The notes under the pieces: model-generated
Database searches by the model: none
Told to the model about the DNA's origin: nothing
What the model saw: only the letters and a program-made list of their open reading frames with translations
Translations under genes and position numbers: made by a program
Assembly: GCA_020466095.1 (NCBI GenBank)
Contig: CM035806.1
Location: forward strand, 9,541,714-9,605,713
Length of the DNA: 64,000 bases
Reading direction: 5' to 3'
Origin: Chlorops oryzae
Lineage: Eukaryota > Arthropoda > Insecta > Diptera > Chloropidae
Shown: one piece after another, positions 1 through 13,200 of the stretch
Layout: every line of letters begins with the position of its first letter
How positions within the stretch are numbered: position 1 is the stretch's first letter

Positions 1-889
1 CGCGTACCTATTTGAATACATTTTGCAAAGTTTTTTCGACTGGCCATTTGGGTTGCTTCGCATCGCAAACGTGCTCGTTCCCGTTTGCGTTCGCTCGGCT
101 CGGCTCGGTTAAATCGTAATTAATTTATGAGTGCATACGAGCTGCGCGAGCTCATTATGAGGCAAGAGCGTCAAAATTTCAAAATCTCAGAAGGTGTTTG
201 TATGTGCGCGAACGTGTGTGCGAAGAAGTTTCATCATTTAAAATTGTAAACCGCATCCTTATGACATCTCCTTCGATACGGCTGCGATGCAACGACACCG
301 CTGTGGTGAGGTGCGGTGCGGCGCGATCCGATGCGCAGCCACATTTAAATTGCTCGCTCTTTACACGCTTCATTTCGGTTGAGACCCTAATTGGTTTAAT
401 TTCATCTTTTTGCGCTACTCTCCCCTATGCTTTCTTCCCATTTTACGTTCATCTTTCTTTTTTATTTTGAAATTTCTCTTTTCATATTATTTCGCCATTT
501 TTTTTCCTCCCATTTGTTTTTGTGTTCATTTTTGAAGTTTTATTTTTTTTAATGTTTTTTTCATTTTTTTTTTTTTTTCTTCCCTCTTGAATACAGGCGC
601 TCTTGTCTGTTCGTACTTTGCCTTTATCGTTTACATTTTTTATGGCTCTTGAGAAGGTGTACTCCCCTGTTGCTGGCGTCCCAGTCGAACCAGTCGCCCC
701 AGCAGCCGACCTCCCTCTCGAATACCGTTTAATAGCGTATAATGCTTCCGACTTCCGTTTTTTTTTTCGTTTTTTGTTAACTCTGAGGACGCCGTTCGCC
801 GTTCGTTTTTTGTTGTCTCAATTTACTCTCGTAAAAGTTTGTTGAAGCAAAAAATTGTTGCTTACTTTTTGGCGCTGCCAAACGAAGTA
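1..889. other. Gene-free left edge
   Basis: No coding region is convincing here. The first 350 bases are less AT-rich than the surroundings, and the rest has long T runs. The short reading frames show no family resemblance and no codon structure. It could hold a promoter or a noncoding exon of a gene to the left, but nothing visible settles that. Confidence 0.5.
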
Positions 890-915
890 TGTGTGTGTGT
901 GTGTGTGTGTGTGTG
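890..915. repeat. (TG)n microsatellite
   Basis: About 13 uninterrupted TG dinucleotides, continuing into a degenerate GT-rich stretch. Confidence 0.95.
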
Positions 916-1298
916 AGTGAGCGTGTGCGTGTGTATGGCTGTGCGCGCAAGAGACTCGAGTCTCGTTATGCACAAATATGGCTACGAAAGGCAACAAAGC
1001 AATGGCAGTTGACTATCGTCCAACTGCGACGAATAAGGATTCATTCTGCTGTATGTCCTCACTTAATTTTCGTCGGAAATGAATAGACTGAATGTTGGAG
1101 TGGTATGGGCGATGTTTTAACTGGAGGCGGGGCTATGCCAGAGGAATGAAAGCTTCTTCTGTAACGGTTTCTATGTTACTTTGCTAAGCAAATTCTTGAA
1201 CTCAGTCGAGTGTAAAATATTTTTTCTTTACTTCATTTTCACAGCAATATAAAATTTACTTTCCTTTTCCCTCATTTTTTTTTTTTTTTTTTTTTTTT

Positions 1299-1443
1299 AA
1301 TACCCGAAACACACTGTGTCGAGGGTATATTGAGCTTGTGCGGTTGTGTGTAACACCCAGATTCGCTCGAAATGGACCATACAAAATGTTTAAAGAAATG
1401 ATCAGCTTGACAAGGAGATCTGATTTAGCCATGTCCGTCCGAC

Positions 1444-1504
<61 letters not shown>

Positions 1505-1806
1505 GTCTGTCTGTCTGTATGTATTTTTCTTATCCAAGGAGTTAGCTACCTTGACGAAGCTCGGTATGCGTATTGTCGGAGACATGAGTAAGATGAAGTT
1601 CGAGAATGGACCCGATCGGGGTACCACCAGTACTAGGGTCTGTTATGAAAATTACAAAAAAAAGGCTCTAAAACCTTAAATTCGAATTTTTTTGAGATAA
1701 TTCAATGAAATTCGGAATTTGAGCTTATATTTAACTCTCCGATTAAAACTTATATAGCTAACTGTGTCGGTTATTGTGTTCGCCTGACTATAACACCCTT
1801 ACTTTT
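1299..1806 (+). mobile_element. DINE-1/Helentron-like nonautonomous element, internally deleted copy
   Basis: It starts with ATACCCG, followed by an inverted partner (GAGGGTAT) that can form a 5' stem. A block of CTGT/CCGT microsatellite follows 'ATGTCCGTC' at about 1431-1520. It ends with GCCTGACTATAACACCCTTAC. Two longer relatives lie at 17256-18131 and 35111-35999 with the same start, microsatellite core and end. The layout (paired 5' stem, CTGT core, 3' hairpin, no coding capacity) is that known for DINE-1/INE-1 elements. This copy has lost about 370 bp of the 3' half and its terminal CAGGC/GCCTG hairpin is damaged. Confidence 0.75.
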
Positions 1807-2394
1807 TTTTTCTTTTCTCATCACTTAAAGTTGTTAAGCAACGTTTTTTTCTTTTGCCTAAAAATCCACTTCCACTTCTTGGCGTTTTCCTTTTTCTTTT
1901 TATTTCAATTTTTTTTTTTAATTCTTTTTGTCGTCGCTCGGTCTTTTCTGCTTTGAAACTTTGTGAAAATTTCATTGACAAAAAGTGTCAAGTGCTGTTT
2001 CACGAGAAAAGGCAAAAAAAAAAAAAAAAAAAAAAGAATTATCGTTTTGGGGGCAGAAATTGATGCTGGGGAAATATTTTTAATAATAACGATAATTAAA
2101 GTTGTAACGGAACTTTGCAGTTGAAGTCCAAGACAGGAGGTTTGAGGAATTTTTATCTCTATGAATTGAATAGGGAAATTGGTAAAAAAAAAAAAAAAGG
2201 CACAGAGGCAGAGGAAGAAAAAAAAATATTTATAAACTCATTATGAATGCTCGAAATTTAAATAGAAACAATAAATGGTTAAATCAATTCGAATTTTTTG
2301 ACTCATTCATATTAAATGTTTGTGCTTTTCTTTTAATCGGGTTATGCATGATGCAATCATTCTTACAGTGGCTGTTTCTTATTATCTCACCTTC

Positions 2395-3118
<724 letters not shown>

Positions 3119-3528
3119 CCCTATCTCTCGTGTCTGAAAATTCCAAAGATATCCTCAATTTCCGTATTGAGTCTCTTGAACGATTTCCCTTAGTATTCCG
3201 ATAAAAAACCTGATCAAAACTGATAACTGCTTTCGATCAATCCGATAATCCGTTCTGAGTCAACTGTTCGTCATTTTTTTGAAAGTCATCGATTAAAAAA
3301 AAAAAAAATTGGGCAACAAATTGATAAACATGTGTTTCGTGAGATAAAAATAAACCAGTTTATACATAAAATACTACTCATCGATAAATAGAAGACGTGA
3401 TTCGAAACTTACCACCAACCTGCGACGGTAACCAAAATTCAGTCTATCCAAGTTCTTCCTCCATAGAACACGCATTCTGAGTCAAGTGGCAAAAATAAAA
3501 AAAAAAAAATTTATATATAAAAAAAAAC

Positions 3529-4194
3529 ATGTCAAAATTGGTTTTGTACGGTACAGTGATGAGTGCGCCGGTCAGAGCGACACTCTTAACGCTCAAGGCA
3601 TTGGACATACCTTATGAGTTTAAAGTTGTTGATTTAACCAAGGGCGAGAATTTCAGTCCAGAATTCCTCAAGCACAATCCCCAACATACTGTGCCCGTTT
3701 TGGACGACGATGGAAATTGGATATGGGACTCACATGCGATTGCTGCATACCTTGTCGATAAGTTCGGAAAGGACGATTCTCTGTATCCGAAGGATCTAGC
3801 TAAACGTGCTGTCGTCGATCAGCGATTATTCTTCGATGCCAGTATCCTGTTTATGGCACTGAAAAATGTCGTTGCGCCACTTTTGCGTAAGAATATAACG
3901 GTCGTCATGAAGGAGAAAACCGATAACATCCTTGAAGGATACGGATTCATCGAGACATTCTTGGGCGATAATCCTTACCTTACTGGCGAGAATTTGACTA
4001 TCGCTGATTTCTCCTGTGGCGCCACCGTTACAACATTACGTGGCATTGTCGATGTCGATCCGGCGAAATTCCCGAAGACACACGCCTGGCTAGAACGCCT
4101 ATCGAAGCTGCCCTACTACGAAGAGGCCAACGGGGTCGGTGTCAAGCAAATTGTTGGATTTTTAAAATCTAAAATAACAGAGATAATCGTTTGA
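3529..4194 (+). CDS. GstE: Glutathione S-transferase, Epsilon class
   Basis: An intronless 221-residue cytosolic enzyme that conjugates glutathione to electrophiles such as xenobiotics and lipid peroxidation products. The N-terminal thioredoxin-like domain (about 1-80) has the LVLYG strand, the catalytic serine position at Ser12, the cis-Pro motif in HTVPVLDD (about residues 53-60) and the glutathione-contact W-DSHAI. The helical C-terminal domain (about 90-221) has the family's VDQRLFFDAS and the N-capping motif LTIADFSC. Length and sequence fit insect Epsilon GSTs. In flies these usually sit in tandem clusters and many lack introns; only one copy is visible here, so it may be a dispersed member or the cluster edge. 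The ATG is the first in frame and agrees with the family's MSKLxLYG start. The exact paralogue cannot be named. I see no clear polyadenylation hexamer just after the stop. Confidence 0.95.
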   Translation: MSKLVLYGTVMSAPVRATLLTLKALDIPYEFKVVDLTKGENFSPEFLKHNPQHTVPVLDDDGNWIWDSHAIAAYLVDKFGKDDSLYPKDLAKRAVVDQRLFFDASILFMALKNVVAPLLRKNITVVMKEKTDNILEGYGFIETFLGDNPYLTGENLTIADFSCGATVTTLRGIVDVDPAKFPKTHAWLERLSKLPYYEEANGVGVKQIVGFLKSKITEIIV

Positions 4195-6745
4195 AAAAAT
4201 ATAGGTGTGTGTGTGCGTGTGTGTGTGTGTTTGTTTTGAAAATAATAATTTGTTATTAAATAACTTTTGTCTTATTTAATTAATCGACCAAAGAATCGAT
4301 GAATGAAATATATACACCGCATTTTCTGTTCTTTTGATATTTTTGAATTTTTATTTATTAAAATGAACTGCCTAAAAATACAACACCCAGCACAGATGAA
4401 ATGTTAAGACTTATATAAGTTTGAATCTTTTTTTTTTTTTTTTTTTTAAACAAACCCCAAGACCACGATCAGTAAGACAAAGTCAGATGTTCATTTAGAT
4501 ATTTAATTTTCTCGTCTTATTTTCAAAAAATTTTTAGACATATGGGATACCAAATTAATGGAAATCGATCCAGCATTTTGAGTAAAATAAAAAATTTGGG
4601 TGTTAATTGGAGACTTTTCATACCAAAATGGCTTCCAAAGTAAAAAAAAAAAAATTGAAAGTTTTTTCAAAATTTTTCACTTTGACCGTTTATTTTTCCC
4701 TCAATGGGTCAAATTTTTTCAATGAATTTAATTTTTCCTAAAAGCACATACAATTGGCTTTCAAATTGCATTTAAGTTTTTTTTTTTCTACGATGAATCA
4801 TTATCGTGGGAGAGTGATTTCTCACTACATTAAGGCCCTATAACTCCTCAGGGGTGCATTTGAGACCCCCGCCCCCTCCCCCACCACCATACCAACCGAT
4901 TTTTTTTTTTAGTTCTATCACCCCCCTTTAGGGTTGACCACCGAATGCGGGACACCCTGTATAATGAAAAAACGACCCTGTATAATGAACAAACGACTTC
5001 GCTGTGACAAAATGAGTCTACCTGACTTTTCCAATAGTCAGAGATAGATTATTACAAAGTTGCAAAAATCCAAAATTTACGAACTTCAGACCGGATTCAT
5101 CAGGACTAAATTAATTTTTCATTAGAATGAAAAACTAAAAAAAAAAAAATATTTAAAAAAGGAGAAAGTTTTGTCAATTATTTTTAATCATTATTGTTCG
5201 ATCGATAATGTGGTCTTAAGCTTTGTTGCGTCATAAAGCCATTGTGTGTTCTGCTTTCGTGCACTGTGGTAAGCGCAGGGTCCACCTATATTAATATCCC
5301 GTGTTCCTCAAAATCTGTTTTTTTTTTTTTTCGTATCTTATCAGTTAAAAAAAAATGTTGAATGACTGACTGAAAAACCCAATTTGTTTTCGACTCTTCA
5401 AATCCGAAAAAAAAGGAGGATTGTGAGGGTAAGCGACGAAAATTTGATTATCTACTGATTAACTTCAACAATTGTGATATGCACAGCTGAAATTTTTTTT
5501 TAATCGAAATATTTTAGGACAAAAAAAAAATTCTTCAAGACGTGGTTTCTTTTCCCCCGTTCAAAGAAAGAAAGAACTGAATCACATCACTTAAGGGGAA
5601 AATTATAAAAATACCTTTAGCGACTCGATTCAGAAAGATGTGGAATATCTAACTTCGCTAAGAGGCATTTCCAAGAGAATGTGTCCAAGGGGTAACCCCA
5701 AAAAGAGATGAATCGACTGGATACGAAATCAAAGAAAATCCAGCCGCCGTTGGTCCAAGTGAGGGGGATGTCTAAAATGGAAACAAACGAAGAAATGGAG
5801 AAATCTATGCGAGAGGAGATGGGGTCCAAAAAATATTGTCACTCGAACGTTTTAAAAATATTATGACGACATATTTATGGTGGGGAAAATATGACCGCAT
5901 AATTCGGCAATAGAGTCCATTTTTTTTTTTCGAAATTTTGCACTCACTAAAAATCATTTAGCTCGTGAACAATTTTATGAAGAAATGCTTATACACTAAT
6001 GATTGTTTTAAGAGTTCTAGGCGCTTATGTAACGCTTATGAACGCAAAAAAGCCTATAGGGAGATATGTATCGCACACTTTTTTTCAAACTATAAAAGCC
6101 TATTGAGTCCAATTTATTTCACATAATGTTTCTAGATGGTTTATATTAAAGAAATAACAAATATTATAATTTCAAAAGTGAAATTCGTTTTAAGCTATTC
6201 TTCCTCAGATTTTTATTTTTAAATGAAACAGGTTTTCACCCAACGAGCTGGGATGGTAAATTTTTTTTTTTTTATTATTACTTCATTTTATTTATTTGAA
6301 TTTATCTTTTATTATATTATTTTATTTTCTTTTCTATGGAGAAAAAAAATCAAGCCATCAAATTTCAATCGACAAGACAAACAAAATTTTTTTTTTTTTG
6401 GGTCTCCTCTGGCGAAAAATTCACGCAATTGCGCCCGTTTACACGTACGTCAACATCGTTCAACAAATCGGCGTTTGTTGGAGAGAGGAGAGCGGGGATT
6501 CCTCACCGCATTAGCGATGAAAGGCACTAAAAGCATTGGTTCTGTCCAGAGCTGCCCACCACTACAGGCGCAATGAGATTGCATGTATCTGTAGTGATAC
6601 AACAAACACATAAAATTTAAAATGCTAGAGAGTAAAAAAAAATCGAGCGACATAGGTCCTACCTCGCCGAAAGTCTATAGCATACCACATATATACTATA
6701 ATATATATTATATAATATATATATTATGTATATAACTATTATTAT
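4195..6745. other. Gene-free, AT-rich intergenic DNA
   Basis: The 3' flank of the GST followed by low-complexity sequence with many A/T runs. There is a short (TG)n at about 4204-4230 and two close copies of a 'CCTGTATAATGAA' phrase near 4966-4990. Reading frames are short and show no recognisable protein. I see nothing else. Confidence 0.6.
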
Positions 6746-6959
6746 TGTCACTCAGTGAGCCTTTCTATTTTGGCTCTTTTAACAACGTTCGATTGCGTAT
6801 GTACAACCATTTTCCACGGTCTTGGGTACCCACCAAAATGAGCATTTTTCACTTAGGTACTCACCAAAAGTATTTCTCTCTCGCTCTTTTTTTGCCTGCC
6901 GAGTAACATCTCTTTCTAACTGGCGCGAAATGTCCCGCCCAAAATCTATGAGAGTGACA
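6746..6959 (+). mobile_element. Short inverted-repeat element, TGTCACTC family, copy 1
   Basis: It begins TGTCACTC and ends GAGTGACA. The interior matches, in reverse orientation, a second copy at 30916-31118, including a stretch encoding the same peptide phrase (CRVTSLSNWREMSRPKSM) that reflects DNA identity rather than a gene. At 214 bp it is too small to code for anything. An AT-dinucleotide-rich block lies just to the left. Confidence 0.65.
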
Positions 6960-9078
6960 TATATAGTAATATATGGCATACCATATAGAACTATAGGTCT
7001 AACTCTTCTTCTTCCTAATCCCTGCAATGTGTTAGAGCTACGCTGCTTCAACATAGGCATATAGCATGAGGAAAAGAGAAGCACGCTATGGCAGCGAAAT
7101 CTTTAGCTCTGCTGTGGTGAAAAGCATTGCCACTTGTATTTTTAATTTTGGGCGATTTTCGAGTGCATTACATGTAAAAATCTACCAAACTGATAAAATG
7201 ATATGAAAAGCTTGAAAAACATAAAACGAATCAAGGAAACTCAATATCAAGGAGAAATAGATATTGTTTTTTTTAGTCCTACCGTGTCCACATAACTTTT
7301 TGATCACACTGTTTCAGCAAAAATACAAAATTCTATATCCAATCAAATTCGTAGCCGTAGTCAAAAATGTATGTAAATTTAATACAAAATGAAAACATTC
7401 GTGCACATTGAGCAAAAACATATCGTAATACATTTAATAACATTTCAGTTATGATCTTTTCAAGCAATATAAAAAACCGAGCCGACGCCGTGTTTCTTTT
7501 ATAATTTTCTTGCAAGTGGCATCATTGTGCCACTTTGTGTCTACCCGTATTGTTGTTGGTAGCTTTCTGGTGAATTTCTCGAAAGAGTTGAATTTCCTAT
7601 TCCTGCTTAAGGTTTTTGTTGGTAGCTTTTTGGTGAATTTCCCCCAATTTGTTGAATTTCCTATCCCTGCCTAATGGGGAGTTTCTTATTAGCGGCAGAG
7701 GCCTTTCGACGTCGACAGTTAGACCTATAGTACTATATGATTACAAGTGAAATTTTGCTTTAATTTCGATCGTCTTTTATACTTTTTCATCTCCCGCTCA
7801 CAGTTTCTATGCGTGTGAAAAAATGCTCTCTTTTACGCTCATTCACACTTGGAGCTAACACTTTGGGCACCTCTGGTTCTGTCTGATTGAAAATATAATG
7901 AGTTGGAAATTAAACGAAAGCCTTAATCATTTCGAAAACTCGTTTCACTAAAATAAAATCGAACACTTTGAAGGCGGTTCAAAGTGATTCAAATTACCAA
8001 AAAAAAAAAAAAAAAAATTATTTAAAAGCTGTGAAAAAACTCTTTCATAATAATTTTCATAATGCGACAGCGTTTCTTGGTATCTGGGGCTTTAAATTAT
8101 TGAACAATTTTCACCATCAGATAAAAGTGTTTTCTGTTTCTTATTTTTCTTGATTTTACTATCAGCATTACAAAGCTAATTTGGTTGCTTTAGTGTACGT
8201 AAAAGATAAAGAAACCTTATCAAAAAAAAATAATAATAATAATATTAATAATGGATGAATAATTTTGCTTTTTATGAACTTTTTCCGTAGAAATCATAAT
8301 AATTGATTTTCAAAAATGTCATAAATTCAAAAACAATTTGAGAGAATAAGCATTAATCCCACCAAGTAACTGATTGGCGACAAAGCCAGAAAAAAATATT
8401 GAACGTTTAATCAATCCTCCGAGTAATCGAGATTTTAATGTATTCATAATATGTGGTTGACTGTTTAGAAGAACATCCCCTAAATAATGATAAATTTCTA
8501 GAAGGAAAGGCCTTTTAGGGAAATTTAAGGGAACCAAAAAGATTTCAAAATCAAATTCAAGGAAAATTTAGCTTTATTTTGAGGGGCATTTAGGAGACAT
8601 ATCCCCTATAAAAGACCGGCAACAGTAATTGACTATAAAATACAAATAAAAAATGATCCCGCCACGTAATTTATAACTATCAATATGGAAAGACGCGTTT
8701 CTCTTTATCTCTTTTAAATAACACAAAACTAAGAGAAAATACACACATACGAAGTGCTCTTAAAAATAAAATATATATTATATACCTACTCGTTTCATAT
8801 ACAGAAATTAGTCGCTCTCGATCTCATCAAAAATGGCTTTAAAGAGATACCTACCCAAAAATATCGCCGTGCTTTTCTGAGCTAAAAATAAAGATCGTTT
8901 TTTCTCTTATTACACTAGTTTACAGCATGTTTTCTCAGGAGATCTCAATGCTCTTTTCCATTTGACTTTGGCCTTCTAAGCACGAAAAAAATATTTAGAA
9001 AATTTTTTTTCTATATTATATCCCGGCTGGAAATTGCAAAAACATAGTAGGAAATCTTATAGAATGTTAAAAAACTAA
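6960..9078. other. Gene-free intergenic DNA
   Basis: AT-rich with A runs. Apart from the two-copy direct repeat at 7552-7673, I see no gene, RNA or recognisable element. Confidence 0.55.
7552..7673. repeat. Two-copy direct repeat, about 60 bp
   Basis: The phrase TTGTTGGTAGCTTT..GGTGAATTTC...GTTGAATTTCCTAT is present at about 7552-7610 and again at about 7615-7673 with small differences. Confidence 0.85.
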
Positions 9079-9415
9079 CGCCGATTTCTCCATAAATAGA
9101 AGAGCTAGAGCGAAATTAAGCGATTCTGGTGATCACCTGGGAAAATTCAAAAAAATATGGATTTTCATAGGAAATCGTTAAAAAATATTTAAACGCCGAT
9201 TTCTCCATAAATAAAAGAGCTAGAGCGAAATTAAGCGATTCTGGTGATCACCTGGGAAAATTCAAAAAAATATGGATTTTCATAGGAAATCGTTAAAAAA
9301 TATTTAAACGCCGATTTCTCCATAAATAGAAGAGCTAGAGCGAAAATAAGCGAATATGGTGAAGCGAATCTGGGAAAATTCAAAAAAATATGGATTTTCT
9401 AAGACCACGACAATT
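9079..9415. repeat. 115-bp tandem repeat, about three copies
   Basis: Units starting GCCGATTTCTCCATAAATA occur at about 9080, 9195 and 9310. The first two are nearly identical; the third departs after about 50 bases and picks up again at CTGGGAAAATTC. No coding frame is conserved among the copies. Confidence 0.9.
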
Positions 9416-9431
9416 AAGACAAAGTATTATA

Positions 9432-9798
9432 CCCTGCAGGAAATGTCAATCGTGAATCTATACTCTTTCTCTACTGACTGCGTCAACAGTACTACTGACC
9501 AGTTATACCCGTCGCAATGCTTTGCGTTATTGACATTTAACATTGAGTTGTCATTGAATGTCAACAGTAGACCGAAAAACTATTGAATGTCGGTACTATT
9601 ATGTAGACAAAATGAGTACTCTTTCGCTTTATAAGGAGACACGTTGCTGACATGGTCAATAAAGATGAACTATACTTCTTGACAGTACAGTTTCTAATGA
9701 CACCGCCGATAAATACTATTGACGTTGGAACTAGTTCTCTTGTCTATATTGACGTCAATATAGACATGGGGACATATGGCGACAGGCTTCCTGCAGGG
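9432..9798. mobile_element. CCCTGCAG-terminated inverted-repeat element, short copy
   Basis: It begins CCCTGCAGGAA and ends TTCCTGCAGGG, 367 bp overall. Its interior shares a stretch (AATGCTTTG...GAGTTGTCATTG) with the larger element at 31508-32449, which has the same CCCTGCAG ends. There is no coding capacity. A TA lies to the left, but the right flank is not a clean duplicate. Confidence 0.65.
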
Positions 9799-10083
9799 AT
9801 AGAGATTTTAAATGCCGTAAGGGGCCCATATGCCGAATTTTGTTCAATTTCTCTATGAAGCAGCCCTTTTGCCACATCCACTTGTCCAAACAAACTAAAA
9901 ATTCATAAAATCCAAAAATTTAATGTGAATTAGAGAATCTTCTTTATTTAAATTTTTCCGTTACAGCTTCAGTTCACCCATTCTTCGCGTTTTTTTTTTT
10001 TTTTTTAGTAATTGGGAAGTAGTAAAAATATCAAATATGGGGAAAAAAACATCGATATATTGAAAAAGTTTCGCGACATCGAT

Positions 10084-10091
10084 TATCGATA
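10084..10091. promoter_or_regulatory. DRE-type promoter site upstream of rig
   Basis: A palindromic TATCGATA lies 163 bases before the rig start codon, with further ATCGAT-like matches at about 10050-10080. TATCGATA is the known DREF-binding element of housekeeping promoters in flies. Its use here is inferred from position only. Confidence 0.6.
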
Positions 10092-10153
10092 TTATACCGA
10101 TGTTTCGTGCAGCACTACTGCGAGCTAAAGCCCTGTTTATAACTATCCAGGCC

Positions 10154-10169
10154 TAGTTATAGTGAGCCC
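10154..10169 (+). promoter_or_regulatory. Shared upstream motif TAGTTATAGNGAGCCC (rig copy)
   Basis: TAGTTATAGTGAGCCC lies 85 bases upstream of the rig ATG in the sense orientation. The same 16-base phrase, with one variable base, precedes the PinX1-like gene and the DCAF11-like gene in the sense direction of each. Confidence 0.6.
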
Positions 10170-10253
10170 AAACAGAAGTCATAATTATATTGAACCTTTC
10201 TCATTTAAAGTTAACTTTGGCGTGATTTTGTGATCATTATTTCCGATTCAATA

Positions 10254-13200
10254 ATGAAATTTGCACAAACGTTTCCATTTAAGCCGCACTGGGGATCAGG
10301 AGCAGGCACAAATTGCGTGAGCGTAACACCCGATGGAGGCTTTATGTACGTTGGCGCGAAAAGCGTCAATTTTGTGAAATCGGGTGAAGATCCGTTAATC
10401 AAAGTATTCAATACGAAGCAAAACATCATTGCCATCGATATTGATCCCTGTTGGAATTCAGAAGGTCAGTGATGGATTCATTTGAAATCGAAATTTAATG
10501 CTTCAGTTGTTCTTTAGGGAAAATATTTGCCACCCTCACTTCTGAGAAATCAATTTTAATATGGGATTTCGAAAAAGGAATTGCTATAAGTGGACATAAG
10601 GCGCATTGTCGGATGCAATCGAAGGCTGTCGAGGGTGCTGATAAAAGCAACAACACCGTTCACATGGGTTTCTTGAAAAATCGAAATCTTCTCAGCTTAT
10701 GTTCCGTCGATTTGGTTGTTTATTGTGTGGCATCGAATTCAATTTGCGTTCGTCCGAAATTCGCTCCTGGAAGAGGCCAGATTTTAACTGTCCTTAAATG
10801 CTCGCCATACAATGAAAATATTTTTGCATTAGGCACAAATCGTGGTCAAGTATACATATGTGATTTGGAAAAAATGGCGGTTTTGTTTACTTTAGGGCGT
10901 CATCAAACACCTGTTGCTTCGCTATCCTGGAATTTTCGAGAACTGGCGATGGATGCTCCAAAAGAAGAAAAGTTCTGCAAGCCTCGTTTGATTTCGAATC
11001 GTGCTGTCGAGGAAAACGATGATATCTTCAATATTTATGATTATGATTATTTGGAAAATGAATTTGGAGCCCCATTGAATACAGAGCCAACTCAAGAAAC
11101 TGTCATGGAAACAAATAAGTCTGAGATCTCAATGAATCCGAATTTCAATTTCCAAGAGGCGTGTGAAAGTTTGAAGCAAGAGATAAACGCTTTAAAAATC
11201 GATGTTGATGACGGGCAAGCTAGTGAACGTGATGCTGTCACTTTAGATGATTGCCGCTCTTCAAATAATATGGCCGCCTGCCAGTCATCAATGGGTGACA
11301 GCGAATCGACAGAGGGTAGCTTAGAACTTGTAGAACGAAGCACTTCGTCCGATGAAGACCGTCATGTGGATGGTAGAGAAGTGGAACAACAAGAAAAGCT
11401 AAATGAAATGGAGTCTAAGAAAACTGCTTGTGACGGAGACAGCGAATGCAATAATGCGAAGCTGGAAAAGAATGAGAAAAAAGGCGACACGCTTTTAGCT
11501 TCAGCAAGTCATGACGGCCAAATTTGGATATGGAATGCAGAGACCGGAGGATGCTGCTTTAATTTAAAAAGATCGAATTCTAAGAATAAAACGAGTGCGT
11601 ATATTTTGAATAAATGTTTTTATCTAATATAATATGATGATTTTATAATACGAATTTAGTAGTGAACAACGTCCATATAGTCTGGCGAAGCTCAACTGAA
11701 CTTTATGCTATTGATGCGCAAGGTGAAATACTACGTTATACGCTCACTGCAAAGAATATCGATTCAGGCCAGATGCGTTCATATAAATTGGAGCAACTAC
11801 CACATAATCGGCACTTCGATGCCAAGGCTTTGGCTTTTGGTATTAGCAAAAGTTTTGATCATTTCTGGTACATTTCATCTAAGAAAGAGATAATCTGTGA
11901 GAATATAGCAACTGCGGAGGCAATTATTAGCTTTGCTACATCAACCACCAATATTATGGTGGTATGCGAATCGCCTGAAAATAATTCCAAGTATGTAGTT
12001 TAAACAAAACTATGAATAGAACACCTTTACTATTTACTATATATATTTACTATACAAACAGAATCGCCCTTGCGTTTGCTGACCGCCGCATCGCCATCTT
12101 GGAGACCTCACAGCTTTCCAACACAAAGATCGTCATTCGGCAATTACAAGTTAAGCTAAACTCAAATGTACGAGCACTTAGTTGGAGTGAGGACGGTCTT
12201 AATATTGCCTATGGAACAATCGAAGGAAAAGTAAGAAAAAACTTTCTTCAATGATTTTCGAAAAAAAAATTTTAATATTTCAAAATTTCAAAGATGGGTT
12301 TTATTAACATGGACACACAGAAGCACACGGCATTTTACACAATTTACGAGAAGCCAATTTACTCGATTGCCTGGCATGGAGAGTATATATTCATGACATG
12401 CAATGACGAGTTGTTTGCATATAAACTGGGAAATCGTGGTAAGTGAAATTCAATATTAAAGATTTTTAAACACTCGTTCGTTTGCTTGCAAATTCACATT
12501 ACGTCGACCATACGAAACTTCAGTTTGCGTCGAATGGGTCTGACGTTTACGCATGTTCGCCAAACGAATCGTTTCGCGATGGAAATCCCATTTATTCCAT
12601 GAAAAGTTTACTTGATTCGCAATGGCTAGATCATTTTCTACAATTCTTTCTGTTTGCGCTGGTAAAGTTTTTTGTTTTAGATGGTGCCGCCTGTTGAATC
12701 TCGTATGAATCCTGTCTTAAAATTTCATTATGCAAGTTGAAGAGAAGCATCAAATCGACTGACGTATAAATGACATTGAGTAACGTGCAAATGAATTGGC
12801 TGAAATTCATTTCGGCATATTTAGCAAGTTCTAAATTTGCGAATCCGAATTTAATATCCAAATCTTCGCAAAGTTTTTTCTGTACAGTCGACGGCACCAG
12901 CAATCCACCGGTTAATGCAATTGTCAAAGCACAGTAACGCTTCAAAATGTCAGCCTAAAAAATAAACTCATTCAACTTTCAAGTTTATATATCGCACACC
13001 CTCTTCTAAGGTGACACAACTCAAAATTTCTCATTTTTCAGAAAACGCAAGAAAGAAAATGCGTCCCAGTGTCAATCAAAGCAAGAAGAAAGGCATTGAC
13101 GGGGTATTTCAGCTTTTTATAATAGCCAAAACGGAATATAATTTTTCGTGCAGATTGAGAGGTGAACTATGACCAAGTTCCATATGTTAACTCAAAGTTG

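Noticed and set aside
3505..3525. TATATATAA just upstream of the GST ATG as a TATA box
   Set aside because: It is under 25 bases from the start codon, leaving no room for a transcription start and leader; more likely A/T-rich leader sequence.
6822..7064. Peptide CRVTSLSNWREMSRPKSM conserved at 6.9 kb and 31.0 kb
   Set aside because: It reflects nucleotide identity of a 210-bp noncoding mobile element; no longer frame contains it.
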